64,000 nucleotides of DNA from Acetobacterium tundrae (GTDB taxonomy: Bacteria; Bacillota; Clostridia; Eubacteriales; Eubacteriaceae): contig NZ_RXYB01000001.1 in the NCBI RefSeq assembly GCF_008086615.1, positions 248,001 to 312,000 of the forward strand, read 5' to 3'. Positions 17,032 to 26,575 of the stretch are shown here, piece by piece; within the stretch, counting starts at the first letter, position 1, and each line of letters starts with the position of its first letter. Both the position numbers and the translations under genes were made by a program. The notes below the pieces were generated by a model. The model was not told the DNA's origin. It saw only the letters and a program-made list of their open reading frames with translations, and did no database searches.

Positions 17032-18949
17032 AACATTAGGAAAACGATATGAAATTGTAGAGCTCATCGGACGAGGCGGAATGGCCTACGTTTATAAAGC
17101 TCGGGATCTTAAACTAAACCGTTATGTAGCGGTAAAAGTACTCCGAGAAGAATATACCGAAAACGAACAGTTTATTAAAAAATTTGATCGAGAATCCCAG
17201 GCCGTTGCCTGTTTGTCACATCCCAATATTGTGGGAATATATGATGTTGGGGTTCAAGATAATATTTATTATATCATTATGGAATTCGTGGATGGCATTA
17301 CGCTCAAGCAATACCTCGTAAAGAAGGGTCGCTTAGACTATGTCGAAGCAACACGATTTGTAATGGATATATCAAATGCGCTTCGATGTGCCCACGAAAA
17401 TAAAATCATTCATCGTGATATCAAGCCACACAATATCTTGCTAACCCGGGATTTAGTTCCGAAAGTAGCAGATTTTGGCATAGCCAGAGCCATTACCAGT
17501 TCAACGGTAACCATGACGAATCAAACCATGGGATCAGTACATTATATTTCACCTGAACAAGCCCGAGGGGGATTTGTTGATGAACGGTCAGATCTCTATT
17601 CATTGGGAATCTTGTACTATGAATTATTAACTGGAAAGCTTCCGTTTGATGAAGAAAATACCGTAACGATTGCCATTAAACATATTCAGGAACAGATTGT
17701 TCCGCCAAAAGAATTAGAACCGAGCATACCGGAAAGTGTTAATCAAATTGTGCTGAAGCTCACCATGAAAAAACCGGATGATCGGTATCAAAATGCAGAT
17801 GAACTCATGGAAGATCTGGAAACAATTTTGGAAAACTCAAATACCGGCAGTGGAGACGGAAAAACCCTGATGAACGGTGGAAATGACACCCATATTATTC
17901 GCGAAGGATTGTTTCAAGTCGAGAATACCGGAAGTCATGAAGCGGTCCATCCGGATGACGATGACGACGATGATGACTATTATTATGAAACACCTGAAGA
18001 AACAGCTAAACGAAAAAAGAAACGCAAGATTATTTTGTTTTCAGTTTTAGCGGCTATTGCGCTAATTGCGCTAGGAGCCGTTGCTTATACGTTTTTTTCG
18101 GCAAAAACAGTTTCCGTACCGGATATCAAAGGTAAAACAGTAGCCGAGGCGACGGCAGCCCTTCAAAAAGTTGGCTTAACGCTAGAGGACGAAAAAGAAG
18201 TTTACAATACCGATGTTGCGGCAGGGCTGGTGATCAGCCAAAATCCCGAGAGTGCCACAGCAATAAAAACGGGAAAAACGGTAAAAGTAACGGTGAGTCT
18301 TGGTGTCAAAACCGGAACAGTCCCGAGTGTCATAGGAATGAGCGAATCAGAGGCCGTTAAAGCGATTGAAACAGCAAATTTTGTTGTTGGTGAAATAAAA
18401 AGAGAATACAACAGCAACTATAACGCGGATATTGTATTTCAAATGAGTCCAACAGGAAATACAACGGCTAATGAAGGTACAAAAGTGAACATATCAGTGA
18501 GCAAAGGTGAAAATCTTGTAACGGTACCGAGCGTGATTGGTCAAACCGAAGCCGATGCCAAAAGCAGCCTTACCAATGCCGGCTTGACAATGGGAACAAT
18601 AACCTACGAAACAAGTACCCAGTATGCTCAGGGAATGGTGATCAGACAATCGCCAAGTGATGGAACCCAGGCAGTTTCCGGTTCAGAAGTGGCACTTGTT
18701 GAGAGCAGTGGAAAAATATCGACTCAGAAAATAAGTATTAGCTTAAGTGATTATATCAAAACAAAACCGACAAAATCAGTCAAAGTCAAGGTTGTCTTGT
18801 ATGCTGATGATAAAAGTGAAAAAACGATATATGAGGGAACAAATATGTCAGATGACACCTTCTCTGTGAATGCAGAGGGAGTTGGTCGAGAAATTTATGA
18901 AGTGTTTATTGATGGGGCCAGCGTTGGGACCAGTTATATTGATTTTTAA
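17021..18949 (+). CDS. prkC: PASTA-domain serine/threonine kinase PrkC
   Basis: 642 residues from ATG 17021, behind GGAAGGAG. The kinase domain (about 8-275) has GRGGMAYVYKA, VAVKVL (K39), HRDIKPHNIL and DFG. An acidic patch of eight aspartates precedes a single membrane segment (about 335-360). Outside are three PASTA domains (about 362-570) with VPDIKG, VPSVIG and VPSVIG, then a short C-terminal domain. PASTA kinases sense muropeptides or lipid II and control growth, division and exit from dormancy. Together with the PP2C upstream it forms the standard kinase-phosphatase pair. Confidence 0.95.
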   Translation: MLSRTLGKRYEIVELIGRGGMAYVYKARDLKLNRYVAVKVLREEYTENEQFIKKFDRESQAVACLSHPNIVGIYDVGVQDNIYYIIMEFVDGITLKQYLVKKGRLDYVEATRFVMDISNALRCAHENKIIHRDIKPHNILLTRDLVPKVADFGIARAITSSTVTMTNQTMGSVHYISPEQARGGFVDERSDLYSLGILYYELLTGKLPFDEENTVTIAIKHIQEQIVPPKELEPSIPESVNQIVLKLTMKKPDDRYQNADELMEDLETILENSNTGSGDGKTLMNGGNDTHIIREGLFQVENTGSHEAVHPDDDDDDDDYYYETPEETAKRKKKRKIILFSVLAAIALIALGAVAYTFFSAKTVSVPDIKGKTVAEATAALQKVGLTLEDEKEVYNTDVAAGLVISQNPESATAIKTGKTVKVTVSLGVKTGTVPSVIGMSESEAVKAIETANFVVGEIKREYNSNYNADIVFQMSPTGNTTANEGTKVNISVSKGENLVTVPSVIGQTEADAKSSLTNAGLTMGTITYETSTQYAQGMVIRQSPSDGTQAVSGSEVALVESSGKISTQKISISLSDYIKTKPTKSVKVKVVLYADDKSEKTIYEGTNMSDDTFSVNAEGVGREIYEVFIDGASVGTSYIDF

Positions 18950-18968
18950 AAACAAGGAGGTTTGATAC

Positions 18969-19859
18969 TTGATATCAGACAAAAGCGTGATTGGAAAAAT
19001 AATAAAGGGAATCGGCGGATTTTATTATGTAAAAACTCAGATATCTGATGAAGTTTTGGAATGTAAAGCAAGAGGCGTATTAAGACATCAAAAAATCATT
19101 CCAACTGTTGGTGATGAAGTGATGATTCAATCGGATAACCCGGGAGAATGGATGATTGAATCCATTCTCCCAAGAAAAAATATATTTTTAAGACCTCCTG
19201 TGGCCAATGTTGACATTGGCCTCATTGTTTTTTCGATGAAAAATCCAAAACCCAATTTACTGCTTTTAGATATGCTGTTAATCAGCTCGGAAATTCAGAA
19301 TGTAAAACCGGTTATCTGTTTTACTAAACGAGATTTAATAAGTGCTGGTGAGGAAGGCGCATTAAGAGAAATATACGAAAAAACCCCATATAAGCTATTC
19401 TTTTTCAGTAACGATGATTTAGCGGCAATGGATGAAATCATCCGGGAAATAGGTGGTAAAACAGCTTTTATGGCAGGACCATCAGGCGTCGGGAAGTCAA
19501 CAATGGCAAATTACCTGTGTGCGGACCAGACCATGGAAACAGGAACCCTCAGTATAAAAGTAAAAAGGGGGAAGCATACAACCCGTCATGTCGAACTGCT
19601 GGAGACAAAAAATGGCGGTTATTTACTTGATACGCCGGGATTTACATCGTACAAATTATCAGAGATGATCAAACCGGAAGAACTAAGAGATTATTTTCCC
19701 GAATTTCCAAGAGGAGAATGTCGATTTAAAAGTTGTCTTCATAATGAAGAACCAGGGTGTATTGTAAAAAAGGCAGTGGAAAATGGCAGTATCAGTTCAG
19801 TTCGATACGAACATTATGTGAGTTTGCTGGAGGAAATAAAGAAGGACCAATTCAGATGA
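18969..19859 (+). CDS. rsgA: Ribosome small-subunit GTPase RsgA (CpgA)
   Basis: 296 residues with circularly permuted GTPase motifs: TKRD (G4), then GPSGVGKST (G1) and DTPG (G3), and a C-terminal zinc-binding region (CRFKSCLHNEEPGC). It has an N-terminal OB fold. It checks late 30S maturation. The start is TTG 18969, eight bases after a full AGGAGG; no ATG fits. The rpe gene that usually lies between rsgA and thiN is absent here. Confidence 0.94.
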   Translation: MISDKSVIGKIIKGIGGFYYVKTQISDEVLECKARGVLRHQKIIPTVGDEVMIQSDNPGEWMIESILPRKNIFLRPPVANVDIGLIVFSMKNPKPNLLLLDMLLISSEIQNVKPVICFTKRDLISAGEEGALREIYEKTPYKLFFFSNDDLAAMDEIIREIGGKTAFMAGPSGVGKSTMANYLCADQTMETGTLSIKVKRGKHTTRHVELLETKNGGYLLDTPGFTSYKLSEMIKPEELRDYFPEFPRGECRFKSCLHNEEPGCIVKKAVENGSISSVRYEHYVSLLEEIKKDQFR

Positions 19860-20491
19860 ATGTGATTATTTTTACAAATGGAGACTATACCAGTCTGGAA
19901 TTTTACGAAGCGTATATAAAAAGAATCAATCAGCCGTACATTATTTGTGCCGATGGTGGAGCGAATTTTGCAAAAAAACTCAATATCATGCCGGATATTA
20001 TTTTAGGTGATATGGATTCCATCAGTCGGGAAACAACAGCATTTTATCGAAATGTTAAATACAAACGTTATCCGGTTAGAAAAGACGAAACAGACACCGA
20101 ACTTGCCATTAATCACGCCATCAAAATGGGCGCCTCAGAAGTGACCATTTTAGGTGCACTGGGATCTCGGCTGGATCATAGTTTAGGGAATATATTTTTA
20201 TTGACGTGCTTTCTGGATGTCGGAATAAAAGGAAAGATCGTCAACGAGAAAAACATTATATTTTTAATCAAAGAAAATGAAACTTTTGAATTTCCCATCG
20301 GAACAGTGGTTTCTTTATTGCCCATTGGGGGAGATGTTGAGGAAATAAATATTAGTGGTTTTGAATACCCGATCGTTAATGGACGAATGACGATGAATAA
20401 GCCTTATGGAATCAGTAATGTTGTCATTCATCAGGAACAAAAAATCGCCTTTGAAAAGGGGCTGCTGCTGGTTATTATATCTGAAGATTGA
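19856..20491 (+). CDS. thiN: Thiamine pyrophosphokinase
   Basis: 211 residues with ADGGANFAKKL, the metal-binding GDMDSI, KDETDTELA and GALGSRLDHSLGNI, all typical of thiamine pyrophosphokinase. It makes the cofactor thiamine diphosphate from thiamine and ATP. The start ATG 19856 overlaps the TGA of rsgA; an earlier in-frame codon at 19757 lies inside rsgA and is not favoured. Confidence 0.93.
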   Translation: MNVIIFTNGDYTSLEFYEAYIKRINQPYIICADGGANFAKKLNIMPDIILGDMDSISRETTAFYRNVKYKRYPVRKDETDTELAINHAIKMGASEVTILGALGSRLDHSLGNIFLLTCFLDVGIKGKIVNEKNIIFLIKENETFEFPIGTVVSLLPIGGDVEEINISGFEYPIVNGRMTMNKPYGISNVVIHQEQKIAFEKGLLLVIISED

Positions 20492-20510
20492 AGCGTTTAT
20501 TAGATAAAGA

Positions 20511-20537
20511 AAAAAGAGCCTCATAAAAAGACTCTTT
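20511..20537. terminator. Terminator between convergent thiN and rpmB
   Basis: AAAGAG at 20513-20518 pairs with CTCTTT at 20532-20537 with flanking A and T tracts, so it can act in both directions. It lies 20 bases after thiN and 26 before the end of rpmB. Confidence 0.6.
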
Positions 20538-20563
20538 CACTATCTTACCGAAAATGAAGGAGC

Positions 20564-20752
20564 CTAAGCTCGTTCAACTTTTCCGGATCTTAAACAACGT
20601 GTACAAACACTGACTCGAAGTGGCGTACCTTCAACTACAACTTTTACTCTCTGCAGATTGGGTTTCCAAACTCGTTTACTGTGCTTATTTGAATGACTGA
20701 CCTGATTGCCAGAAACAACGGTTTTTTTACATACAAAACATTCTTTAGCCAT
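20564..20752 (-). CDS. rpmB: Ribosomal protein L28
   Basis: 62 residues matching bacterial L28: RVWKPNLQRV and VSVCTRCLRSGKV. Two CxxC pairs (CFVC at 5-8 and CTRC near 52-55) make this the zinc-binding form of L28, as opposed to the cysteine-free form. The gene is transcribed against its neighbours, as in Bacillus, and has GGGAGG upstream on its strand. Confidence 0.96.
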   Translation of the reverse strand: MAKECFVCKKTVVSGNQVSHSNKHSKRVWKPNLQRVKVVVEGTPLRVSVCTRCLRSGKVERA

Positions 20753-20794
20753 GACATAACCTCCCTTACGCTTACCTTTTATAAAACAAAATGT

Positions 20795-20824
20795 ATTATA
20801 TCATGAAAAATAAAAATAAAGCAA
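20795..20824 (-). promoter_or_regulatory. Promoter for rpmB
   Basis: On the minus strand, TTGCTT (20824-20819) and a perfect TATAAT (20800-20795) are 18 bases apart and about 45 bases ahead of the rpmB start. Confidence 0.55.
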
Positions 20825-20832
20825 TAGAATTT

Positions 20833-20861
20833 TTGACTTCATGAAGATAATTATGTAAAAT
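20833..20861 (+). promoter_or_regulatory. Promoter for asp23-fakA
   Basis: TTGACT at 20833-20838 and TAAAAT at 20856-20861 with a 17-base spacer, 31 bases before the start of the Asp23-family gene. It is divergent from, and adjacent to, the rpmB promoter. Confidence 0.6.
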
Positions 20862-20891
20862 AGAGAAAGAAAAAACAAAGGAGTAAATTCG

Positions 20892-21236
20892 ATGAAAATA
20901 ATTAATGATCTAGGATACATTGATATTACGCGAAAGGCCATTGCAGATATTGCCGGAAATGCGGCGATGGAGTGTTATGGTTTAGTTGGAATGGCCCACA
21001 AACGGGGCAAGGATGGTTTGATCGAAATTCTCTCAGGGGATCAGGCAAACAAAGGGGTAGGCGTTAAGATTGAAGAGGATCATCTAATTATCGATCTTTA
21101 TGTGATTATTGAATATGCCATAAAAATATCGGTGGTTGCAGAAAATATTATTTCTAATGTGAAATATCAGGTTGAAAAACAAACATCATTGAAGGTAAGA
21201 CGAATCAGTGTAAATGTCGTAAGCGTGCGCGTATAA
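20892..21236 (+). CDS. Asp23/Gls24 family envelope protein (YloU-like)
   Basis: 114 residues. The features are GYIDITRKAIADIAGNAAMECYG near the N-terminus, VIIEYAIKI in the middle and the C-terminal RRISVNVVSVRV. Asp23/Gls24 proteins are cytosolic or membrane-associated and linked to envelope homeostasis. The gene precedes fakA with no gap, the standard yloU-yloV pair. AAAGGAG lies ahead of ATG 20892. Confidence 0.92.
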   Translation: MKIINDLGYIDITRKAIADIAGNAAMECYGLVGMAHKRGKDGLIEILSGDQANKGVGVKIEEDHLIIDLYVIIEYAIKISVVAENIISNVKYQVEKQTSLKVRRISVNVVSVRV

Positions 21237-21248
21237 ATGGAGGACAGA

Positions 21249-22862
21249 ATGAAAACTCAGACAATTGACGGAGAGATGCTAGTAAAAATGTTCCGGTATG
21301 GTGCAAAGAATTTAGAAATCAACAAGAGAATTGTGGACGAGCTCAATGTCTTTCCAGTTCCAGATGGAGATACCGGGACTAATATGTCATTAACCTTTAA
21401 CCATTCAGTATCAGAATTTGATAAAATAGAAATTTTAAATGTCTATAGCGTAGCTAAAACGGCATCATCAGGTGCTCTTATTGGCGCTCGTGGAAATTCA
21501 GGCGTTATTTTATCGCAGCTGCTTCGCGGCTTTGCAGAAGGCTGTAAAGGTCAGGACTACCTGGATGTGGGATTATTGGGAAACGCCATTAAATTGGCAG
21601 CAGACGTGGCATATAAGGCCGTTATGAAACCAACGGAAGGCACGATTCTTACCGTTGCCCGGGAAATGGGCGAGTTTGCGATGGCGAAAATAAATGACTA
21701 TGATGGGCTGGAAACATATTTGTTGGATGTGATCAACCATGGAAAAGCAACCTTGCAAAAAACTCCGGAAATGCTGCCGGTGTTAAAAGAAGCAGGCGTA
21801 GTCGATGCTGGTGGACAAGGTCTTATTTGTATCGTGGAAGGTGCTCTGAAAGCATTAATAAATGAAGAACTCGGAGTTGAGATTGAAATCAATTCAGGCA
21901 GTCTTGATAAATTTGTGGATGATTCTTACATGAAAGCTGAAGACATAACCTTTGGTTATTGTACCGAGTTCATTATCAAAAATGCTTTAGAAGTGAATGA
22001 TGATGAGTTAAGAGAATACTTTAATACCCTGGGCGATTGTGTATTAGTTATTAAGGATGATGAGATTGTCAAAGTCCATTTACATACGGATCATCCCGGT
22101 CTTGCTCTGGAACGGGCTGGAAGCCTGGGCAGTTTAACCCGATTAAAAATAGATAATATGCGGGAGCAATTTGAAGATAAAGGAACAAAAACAGAAACGA
22201 TCCCAAAACCATACGGCTTCATTGCCGTTTCGCCTGGTGATGGATTAACAAAACTTTTTAAAGATCTGGGAGTCACGCAGGTTATTTCCGGCGGACAGAC
22301 AATGAATCCGAGTACCCAGGATTTTTTAAATGAAGTGGATCAATTAAATGCGGATACTATTTTTATTTTTCCAAACAACAGCAATATTATTATGGCGGCC
22401 AAACAAGCGAGTGAAATATCAGATAAGCAAGTTATTGTAATTCCGTCAAAATCGATTCCGCAATGTATTGCCTCGATGTTGGCATTTTCTCCAGAAGCTC
22501 AGGCAGCAGAGAATCATGAGGCGATGACAGCAGCGATTGAAAATGTGGCAACCGGAGAAGTAACCTATGCTGTTAGAGATACGAAAATCAATGGATTGAA
22601 AATTAAAAAGTCAGATGTAATTGGAATAACCAGTGGTGAGATTAAATTTACAGGAAAAAGTATCCAAAAAGTGACAAGAGATTTATTAACTTCGATGGTC
22701 AACGAGGACAGTGAACTTATTTCTATTTATTACGGGAAGGATACCCCCAAAGAAGAAGCAAATGCTTTAGCCGATGAACTTACCGAAGTTTTTGAAGATT
22801 GTGACGTTGAAATTCATTACGGAGGACAACCGCTGTATTATTATATTGTATCAGTAGAGTAG
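21249..22862 (+). CDS. fakA: Fatty acid kinase catalytic subunit FakA
   Basis: 537 residues: an N-terminal DhaL-like ATP-binding domain with FPVPDGDTGTNMSLTF and SGALIGARGNSGVILSQLLRG, a middle domain, and a C-terminal domain with CDVEIHYGGQPLYYYI. FakA phosphorylates fatty acids carried by FakB (DegV family); no fakB is seen in this window. ATG 21249 is chosen because GGAGG lies five bases ahead; ATG 21237 directly follows the stop of the previous gene and lacks a ribosome site. The N-terminal fold is shared with DhaL at 46.5 kb but the genes are distinct. Confidence 0.93.
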   Translation: MKTQTIDGEMLVKMFRYGAKNLEINKRIVDELNVFPVPDGDTGTNMSLTFNHSVSEFDKIEILNVYSVAKTASSGALIGARGNSGVILSQLLRGFAEGCKGQDYLDVGLLGNAIKLAADVAYKAVMKPTEGTILTVAREMGEFAMAKINDYDGLETYLLDVINHGKATLQKTPEMLPVLKEAGVVDAGGQGLICIVEGALKALINEELGVEIEINSGSLDKFVDDSYMKAEDITFGYCTEFIIKNALEVNDDELREYFNTLGDCVLVIKDDEIVKVHLHTDHPGLALERAGSLGSLTRLKIDNMREQFEDKGTKTETIPKPYGFIAVSPGDGLTKLFKDLGVTQVISGGQTMNPSTQDFLNEVDQLNADTIFIFPNNSNIIMAAKQASEISDKQVIVIPSKSIPQCIASMLAFSPEAQAAENHEAMTAAIENVATGEVTYAVRDTKINGLKIKKSDVIGITSGEIKFTGKSIQKVTRDLLTSMVNEDSELISIYYGKDTPKEEANALADELTEVFEDCDVEIHYGGQPLYYYIVSVE

Positions 22863-22897
22863 TATTGATCGTTACACATTGAAATGGGGATGCTGTC

Positions 22898-24937
22898 ATG
22901 AAGTGGGAAGATTCACTCATTAACATAAAAGGTGTTGGACCAAAACGAAAAGAAGCCTTGGAAAAACATGGCATAAAAACGATTGGAGATCTTTTGAGTT
23001 TTTATCCCAGAAAATATATCGATCGTAATGTTTTAGGATCGACAGACAACATTTCTGAAGAGTCTGAGGTCTCCATTAGGGCTCAAGTTTTAAATAAAGG
23101 TCGAGTTCAGCGCATTCGTGGAAACCTTTCAATTTTTACATTATCGCTATTGTGGGAAGATAAAAAAATTGCGGCGGTATTCTTTAATCAGCCGTATTTA
23201 AAAAATACCTTACATGAATATCAGGAATACTTCTTTTATGGGAAAATCAAAACTGCGGGTGCCATGATGAAAATAATGAACCCGCAGTTTGTAGCAGTGG
23301 AAAATCCGGGAAGTTTCTTTGAGTTAACACCGGTTTATTCGCATATTTCAGGAATTCCCAACAATACGATTCATAAAATCTTAACTCAGATTTTTAGTGA
23401 TGACTTGGAAATTGCGGATCATCTTCCCGAATCGATTCGAAGATCAGAAAAGCTGTTGGATTTGAAAGCTGCTTTGAAAGCCATTCATTTTCCCAAAAGG
23501 GCAGATGAAGTATTACGAGGAATCGAGCGGTTGAAATTTAATGAGGCGCTTAAAATAAATATCGGAATCATATCAAATTCCTGGGGGAAAAAGGTTTCAG
23601 ATATCAGCATCACCTCATTTGAGGGAATCAATATTTTGATGAATAATCTGCCTTATGAACTAACAAAGAGTCAACGAGCTGTGATTGACGACATGATGGC
23701 AGACATAAAAAGTGGACAGGTAATGAATCGCTTGGTTCAGGGCGACGTTGGCTCAGGAAAAACCGTTATTGCAATCATTGCTGCCTGTTTAATGGCACAA
23801 AATGGCTACCAAACGGCTTATATGGCGCCAACCGAAATTTTAGCCCAACAGCATGGAAGAAACTTTAAAGAATTGTTGGTTAACATGGGTATCAGTGTTG
23901 AAGTCGTTACTGGGAGTATCAAGGCAAAAGAAAAAAAAGAGATTCTTGATCGGGTTGCTAAAGGAGCAGTCTCCATCATTATAGGGACTCACGCACTTAT
24001 TCAAGAATCGCTAGAGTATTATAACCTGGGTATGGTGATTACCGATGAACAACATCGCTTTGGTGTCAAACAAAGAAGTCAGCTTGCATTAAAAGGAAAT
24101 CAACCCCATACCATGGTGATGAGCGCAACCCCTATTCCAAGAACATTGTCTCTGATTTTATATGGCGATTTGAGTGTTTCCTATATCGATGAATTGCCAA
24201 AGGGCAGAAAACCTATAAAAACATATTGTTATGATGAAGCTTCACTCCATAAAATAGTTGCATTTTTAGAAGATGAAATAGTTAAAGGCCGACAAAGTTT
24301 TGTTATTTGTCCGTTTATAGAGGCTTCCGAAGAAATGGAGGAAGTACGGGATACCGAGACGGTATACAATGAGTTGCAGAAGAAAATGAATCCGAAATAC
24401 CAGATTGGCTGTCTGCATGGACGTTTGAAAAATGACGATAAGGAATCAATCATCAAGGCCTTTAATCAGGGAGAAATTGATTGTTTGGTGGCTACCAGTA
24501 TCATTGAAGTCGGTATCGATGTCCCTAATGTAAGTGCCATGGTGATACTCAGCGCCGATCGTTTTGGTCTTTCGCAACTCCACCAGCTTCGCGGTCGGGT
24601 TGGCCGTGGTAAACATCAATCCTATTGTTTCCTTGTTACAAATTCAAAAAGCAAAGAGACCTTATCTCGGATGAAGGTTATTGTAAACAACAGCAGTGGG
24701 AAAAAAATTGCGGATGAAGATTTTCGTTTAAGGGGACCAGGGGATTATTTTGGATTTAAACAACATGGGCTTCCGAAATTCGGGTTGCTTAACCCGATGG
24801 AAGAGCTTGCTTTAATAGAAAAAACGAAAATAATCGCCGATATGATTTTTCAATCAAATGAAAAAGAGATGATGAACTTTCGCAATGAAGTGTTGCAATC
24901 CTTTTATCAGGATATTGAAGAGGTTTCGTTCACTTAG
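22898..24937 (+). CDS. recG: ATP-dependent DNA helicase RecG
   Basis: 679 residues: an N-terminal helix-hairpin-helix (GVGPKRKEALEKHGI), a wedge/OB domain, and a full SF2 helicase core with GDVGSGKTVIA (Walker A), DEQHRFGVKQR (Walker B), SATPIPRT (motif III) and QLRGRVGRGKHQSYC (motif VI). RecG remodels stalled forks and branched DNA. All ATPase motifs are intact, unlike in PriA of the same region. Confidence 0.96.
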   Translation: MKWEDSLINIKGVGPKRKEALEKHGIKTIGDLLSFYPRKYIDRNVLGSTDNISEESEVSIRAQVLNKGRVQRIRGNLSIFTLSLLWEDKKIAAVFFNQPYLKNTLHEYQEYFFYGKIKTAGAMMKIMNPQFVAVENPGSFFELTPVYSHISGIPNNTIHKILTQIFSDDLEIADHLPESIRRSEKLLDLKAALKAIHFPKRADEVLRGIERLKFNEALKINIGIISNSWGKKVSDISITSFEGINILMNNLPYELTKSQRAVIDDMMADIKSGQVMNRLVQGDVGSGKTVIAIIAACLMAQNGYQTAYMAPTEILAQQHGRNFKELLVNMGISVEVVTGSIKAKEKKEILDRVAKGAVSIIIGTHALIQESLEYYNLGMVITDEQHRFGVKQRSQLALKGNQPHTMVMSATPIPRTLSLILYGDLSVSYIDELPKGRKPIKTYCYDEASLHKIVAFLEDEIVKGRQSFVICPFIEASEEMEEVRDTETVYNELQKKMNPKYQIGCLHGRLKNDDKESIIKAFNQGEIDCLVATSIIEVGIDVPNVSAMVILSADRFGLSQLHQLRGRVGRGKHQSYCFLVTNSKSKETLSRMKVIVNNSSGKKIADEDFRLRGPGDYFGFKQHGLPKFGLLNPMEELALIEKTKIIADMIFQSNEKEMMNFRNEVLQSFYQDIEEVSFT

Positions 24938-24945
24938 GAGGGGAA

Positions 24946-25512
24946 ATGCGGATAATAGCAGGAGAAAAGCGCGGGAAAAAACTAATGAGTTTTCCAGGAG
25001 ATAAGATACGACCAACAACGGATAAAGTAAAAGGCGCAATTTTCAACAGTCTTCAGAATGAAGTAAGAGAAGCAAAAGTTTTTGTGGATCTTTTTGCAGG
25101 AACAGGAGCGATGGGAATTGAAGCCTTAAGCCGCGGAGTAGAAACAGCGTATTTTTTTGATCTGTCACAGGATAGTGTCCAGATTATAAAAAAGAACCTG
25201 GCTTTAACGGGCTATGAATCCAGGGCAAAAGTATTTAATTTGTCTGCGGAAAAAGGATTGGAATGGTTATATAAAAATAAAGTGAATTGTGATATTATTT
25301 TTATGGATCCTCCTTATGCCCAGGGCGAGGAAACAATAAGCTTCATAGAAATGATTTCTGAAAAAGAAATTCTTTCAGGAAATGGAAAGTTAGTGATAGA
25401 ATCGAAAATATCTGTTATAATGCCAATAGAAAAAAAGAATTTAACGTGTTACAAATCAAAAAAATATGGTATCACGACAGTTAGTTATTATGCTGGGGAG
25501 AATTATGAGTGA
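24946..25512 (+). CDS. rsmD: 16S rRNA (guanine-966-N2) methyltransferase RsmD
   Basis: 188 residues with MRIIAGEKRGKKL at the start, the SAM motif VDLFAGTGAMGIEALSRG and the catalytic DPPY (IIFMDPPYAQ). It methylates G966 of 16S rRNA. GGAGGGG lies four bases ahead. It overlaps coaD by eight bases, a widely conserved pair. Confidence 0.95.
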   Translation: MRIIAGEKRGKKLMSFPGDKIRPTTDKVKGAIFNSLQNEVREAKVFVDLFAGTGAMGIEALSRGVETAYFFDLSQDSVQIIKKNLALTGYESRAKVFNLSAEKGLEWLYKNKVNCDIIFMDPPYAQGEETISFIEMISEKEILSGNGKLVIESKISVIMPIEKKNLTCYKSKKYGITTVSYYAGENYE

Positions 25513-26002
25513 GAAAATTGCAGTTTATCCAGGGAGCTTTGATCCCATAACAAAAGGTCATCTTGACATGATTGAAAGAGCAACTAAAATATTTGATAAG
25601 GTGATTGTTTGTGTTATGGTTAACAGTAGCAAAGATTATCTTTTCACCTGTGAGGAACGGGTACAGTTAATTCAAGATTGTATCGGAGGATTGGGCAATG
25701 TTGAAGTCGATTCTTATGACGGTCTCCTCATCGATTATGTAAGATCAAGAAACACCAATATTATTGTCAAGGGGCTTCGTGCTTTTTTAGATTTTGAATA
25801 TGAGTTTCAAATGGCATTAACAAATAAGCATCTTGATAATGATATTGAAACATTATTTATGATATCAAGCAATAAGCATTCTTATTTAAGCTCGACATTA
25901 GTAAAAGAGCTTGTTAAATTTCAGGGGGACGTATCTGATTTCCTCCCCAAAAAAGTTGAAATTGCGTTGCAAAAGAAGTATGAGGAAGGATATATAAAAT
26001 GA
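25505..26002 (+). CDS. coaD: Phosphopantetheine adenylyltransferase
   Basis: 165 residues. PGSFDPITKGHLD holds the nucleotidyltransferase HxGH-type motif (TKGH), followed by VKGLRAFLDFEYEFQMA and the C-terminal YLSSTLVKEL. It makes dephospho-CoA from phosphopantetheine and ATP. ATG 25505 is chosen over an in-frame codon at 25466 because it aligns with the family N-terminus (MSEKIAVYPGSFDP). Confidence 0.95.
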   Translation: MSEKIAVYPGSFDPITKGHLDMIERATKIFDKVIVCVMVNSSKDYLFTCEERVQLIQDCIGGLGNVEVDSYDGLLIDYVRSRNTNIIVKGLRAFLDFEYEFQMALTNKHLDNDIETLFMISSNKHSYLSSTLVKELVKFQGDVSDFLPKKVEIALQKKYEEGYIK

Positions 26003-26445
26003 GGGTAATTGACTTGTTAGCAGAATTAGAAGAAGTTGTGGAAAAGGGAAACACACTGCCCTTCTCAAGCAAAGCTTTGATAGATCCTGAAGAACTTATA
26101 GAAATTATCGATGAAATTCGGGATTCAATGCCGGAGGAATTATCAGAAGCAAAAAAAATTGTTGCCGAAAGAAAAAAGATACTTTTTACCGCTCAAAGCG
26201 AAGCTGATCATATAAAAGCAGAAGCAGATAAGCGACTTAAGGAATTGATTGACACAAATGAGATAACGAAAACAGCAACAACACAGGCAAATGAAATATT
26301 GAGAAATGCCAATGCCAGTGCGAAAGCATTAAAATCCGGGACGCAAAATTATACCGATAAACTGTTGTATAGTTTTCAGCTGCAACTCAAGGAAATGAAC
26401 GAAAAAATCGAACAAAATCGTAGAGAATTAAAAAACATGAAATAA
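25999..26445 (+). CDS. Coiled-coil protein of unknown function next to coaD
   Basis: 148 residues, strongly charged, with predicted long helices from about residue 50 onward rich in Glu, Lys and Ala (AEADKRLKELI, ANEILRNANASAK). The pattern resembles the stalk of ATP synthase subunit b or a DivIVA-like coiled coil, but there is no membrane segment or catalytic motif. It overlaps coaD by four bases, and such proteins are often found beside coaD in clostridia. No function is claimed. Confidence 0.75.
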   Translation: MRVIDLLAELEEVVEKGNTLPFSSKALIDPEELIEIIDEIRDSMPEELSEAKKIVAERKKILFTAQSEADHIKAEADKRLKELIDTNEITKTATTQANEILRNANASAKALKSGTQNYTDKLLYSFQLQLKEMNEKIEQNRRELKNMK

Positions 26446-26575
26446 TGTGTAAAGGTGGGGGTGTGTGATGAGCATGCCCTCTTTTTACTATCACCCAGCG
26501 ATTATAAGTGAAACCAGGTGAGGTTCGTGTTATGTGGTTCCGCTGATTTATTAAAAATAAAAGAGGTTAAGTAAA

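Noticed and set aside
21249-22862. Dihydroxyacetone kinase instead of FakA
   Set aside because: It has a DhaL-like N-terminus, but the length of 537 residues, the C-terminal domain and the pairing with an Asp23-family gene mark it as fatty acid kinase. The true dha genes are at 45.5-47.5 kb.
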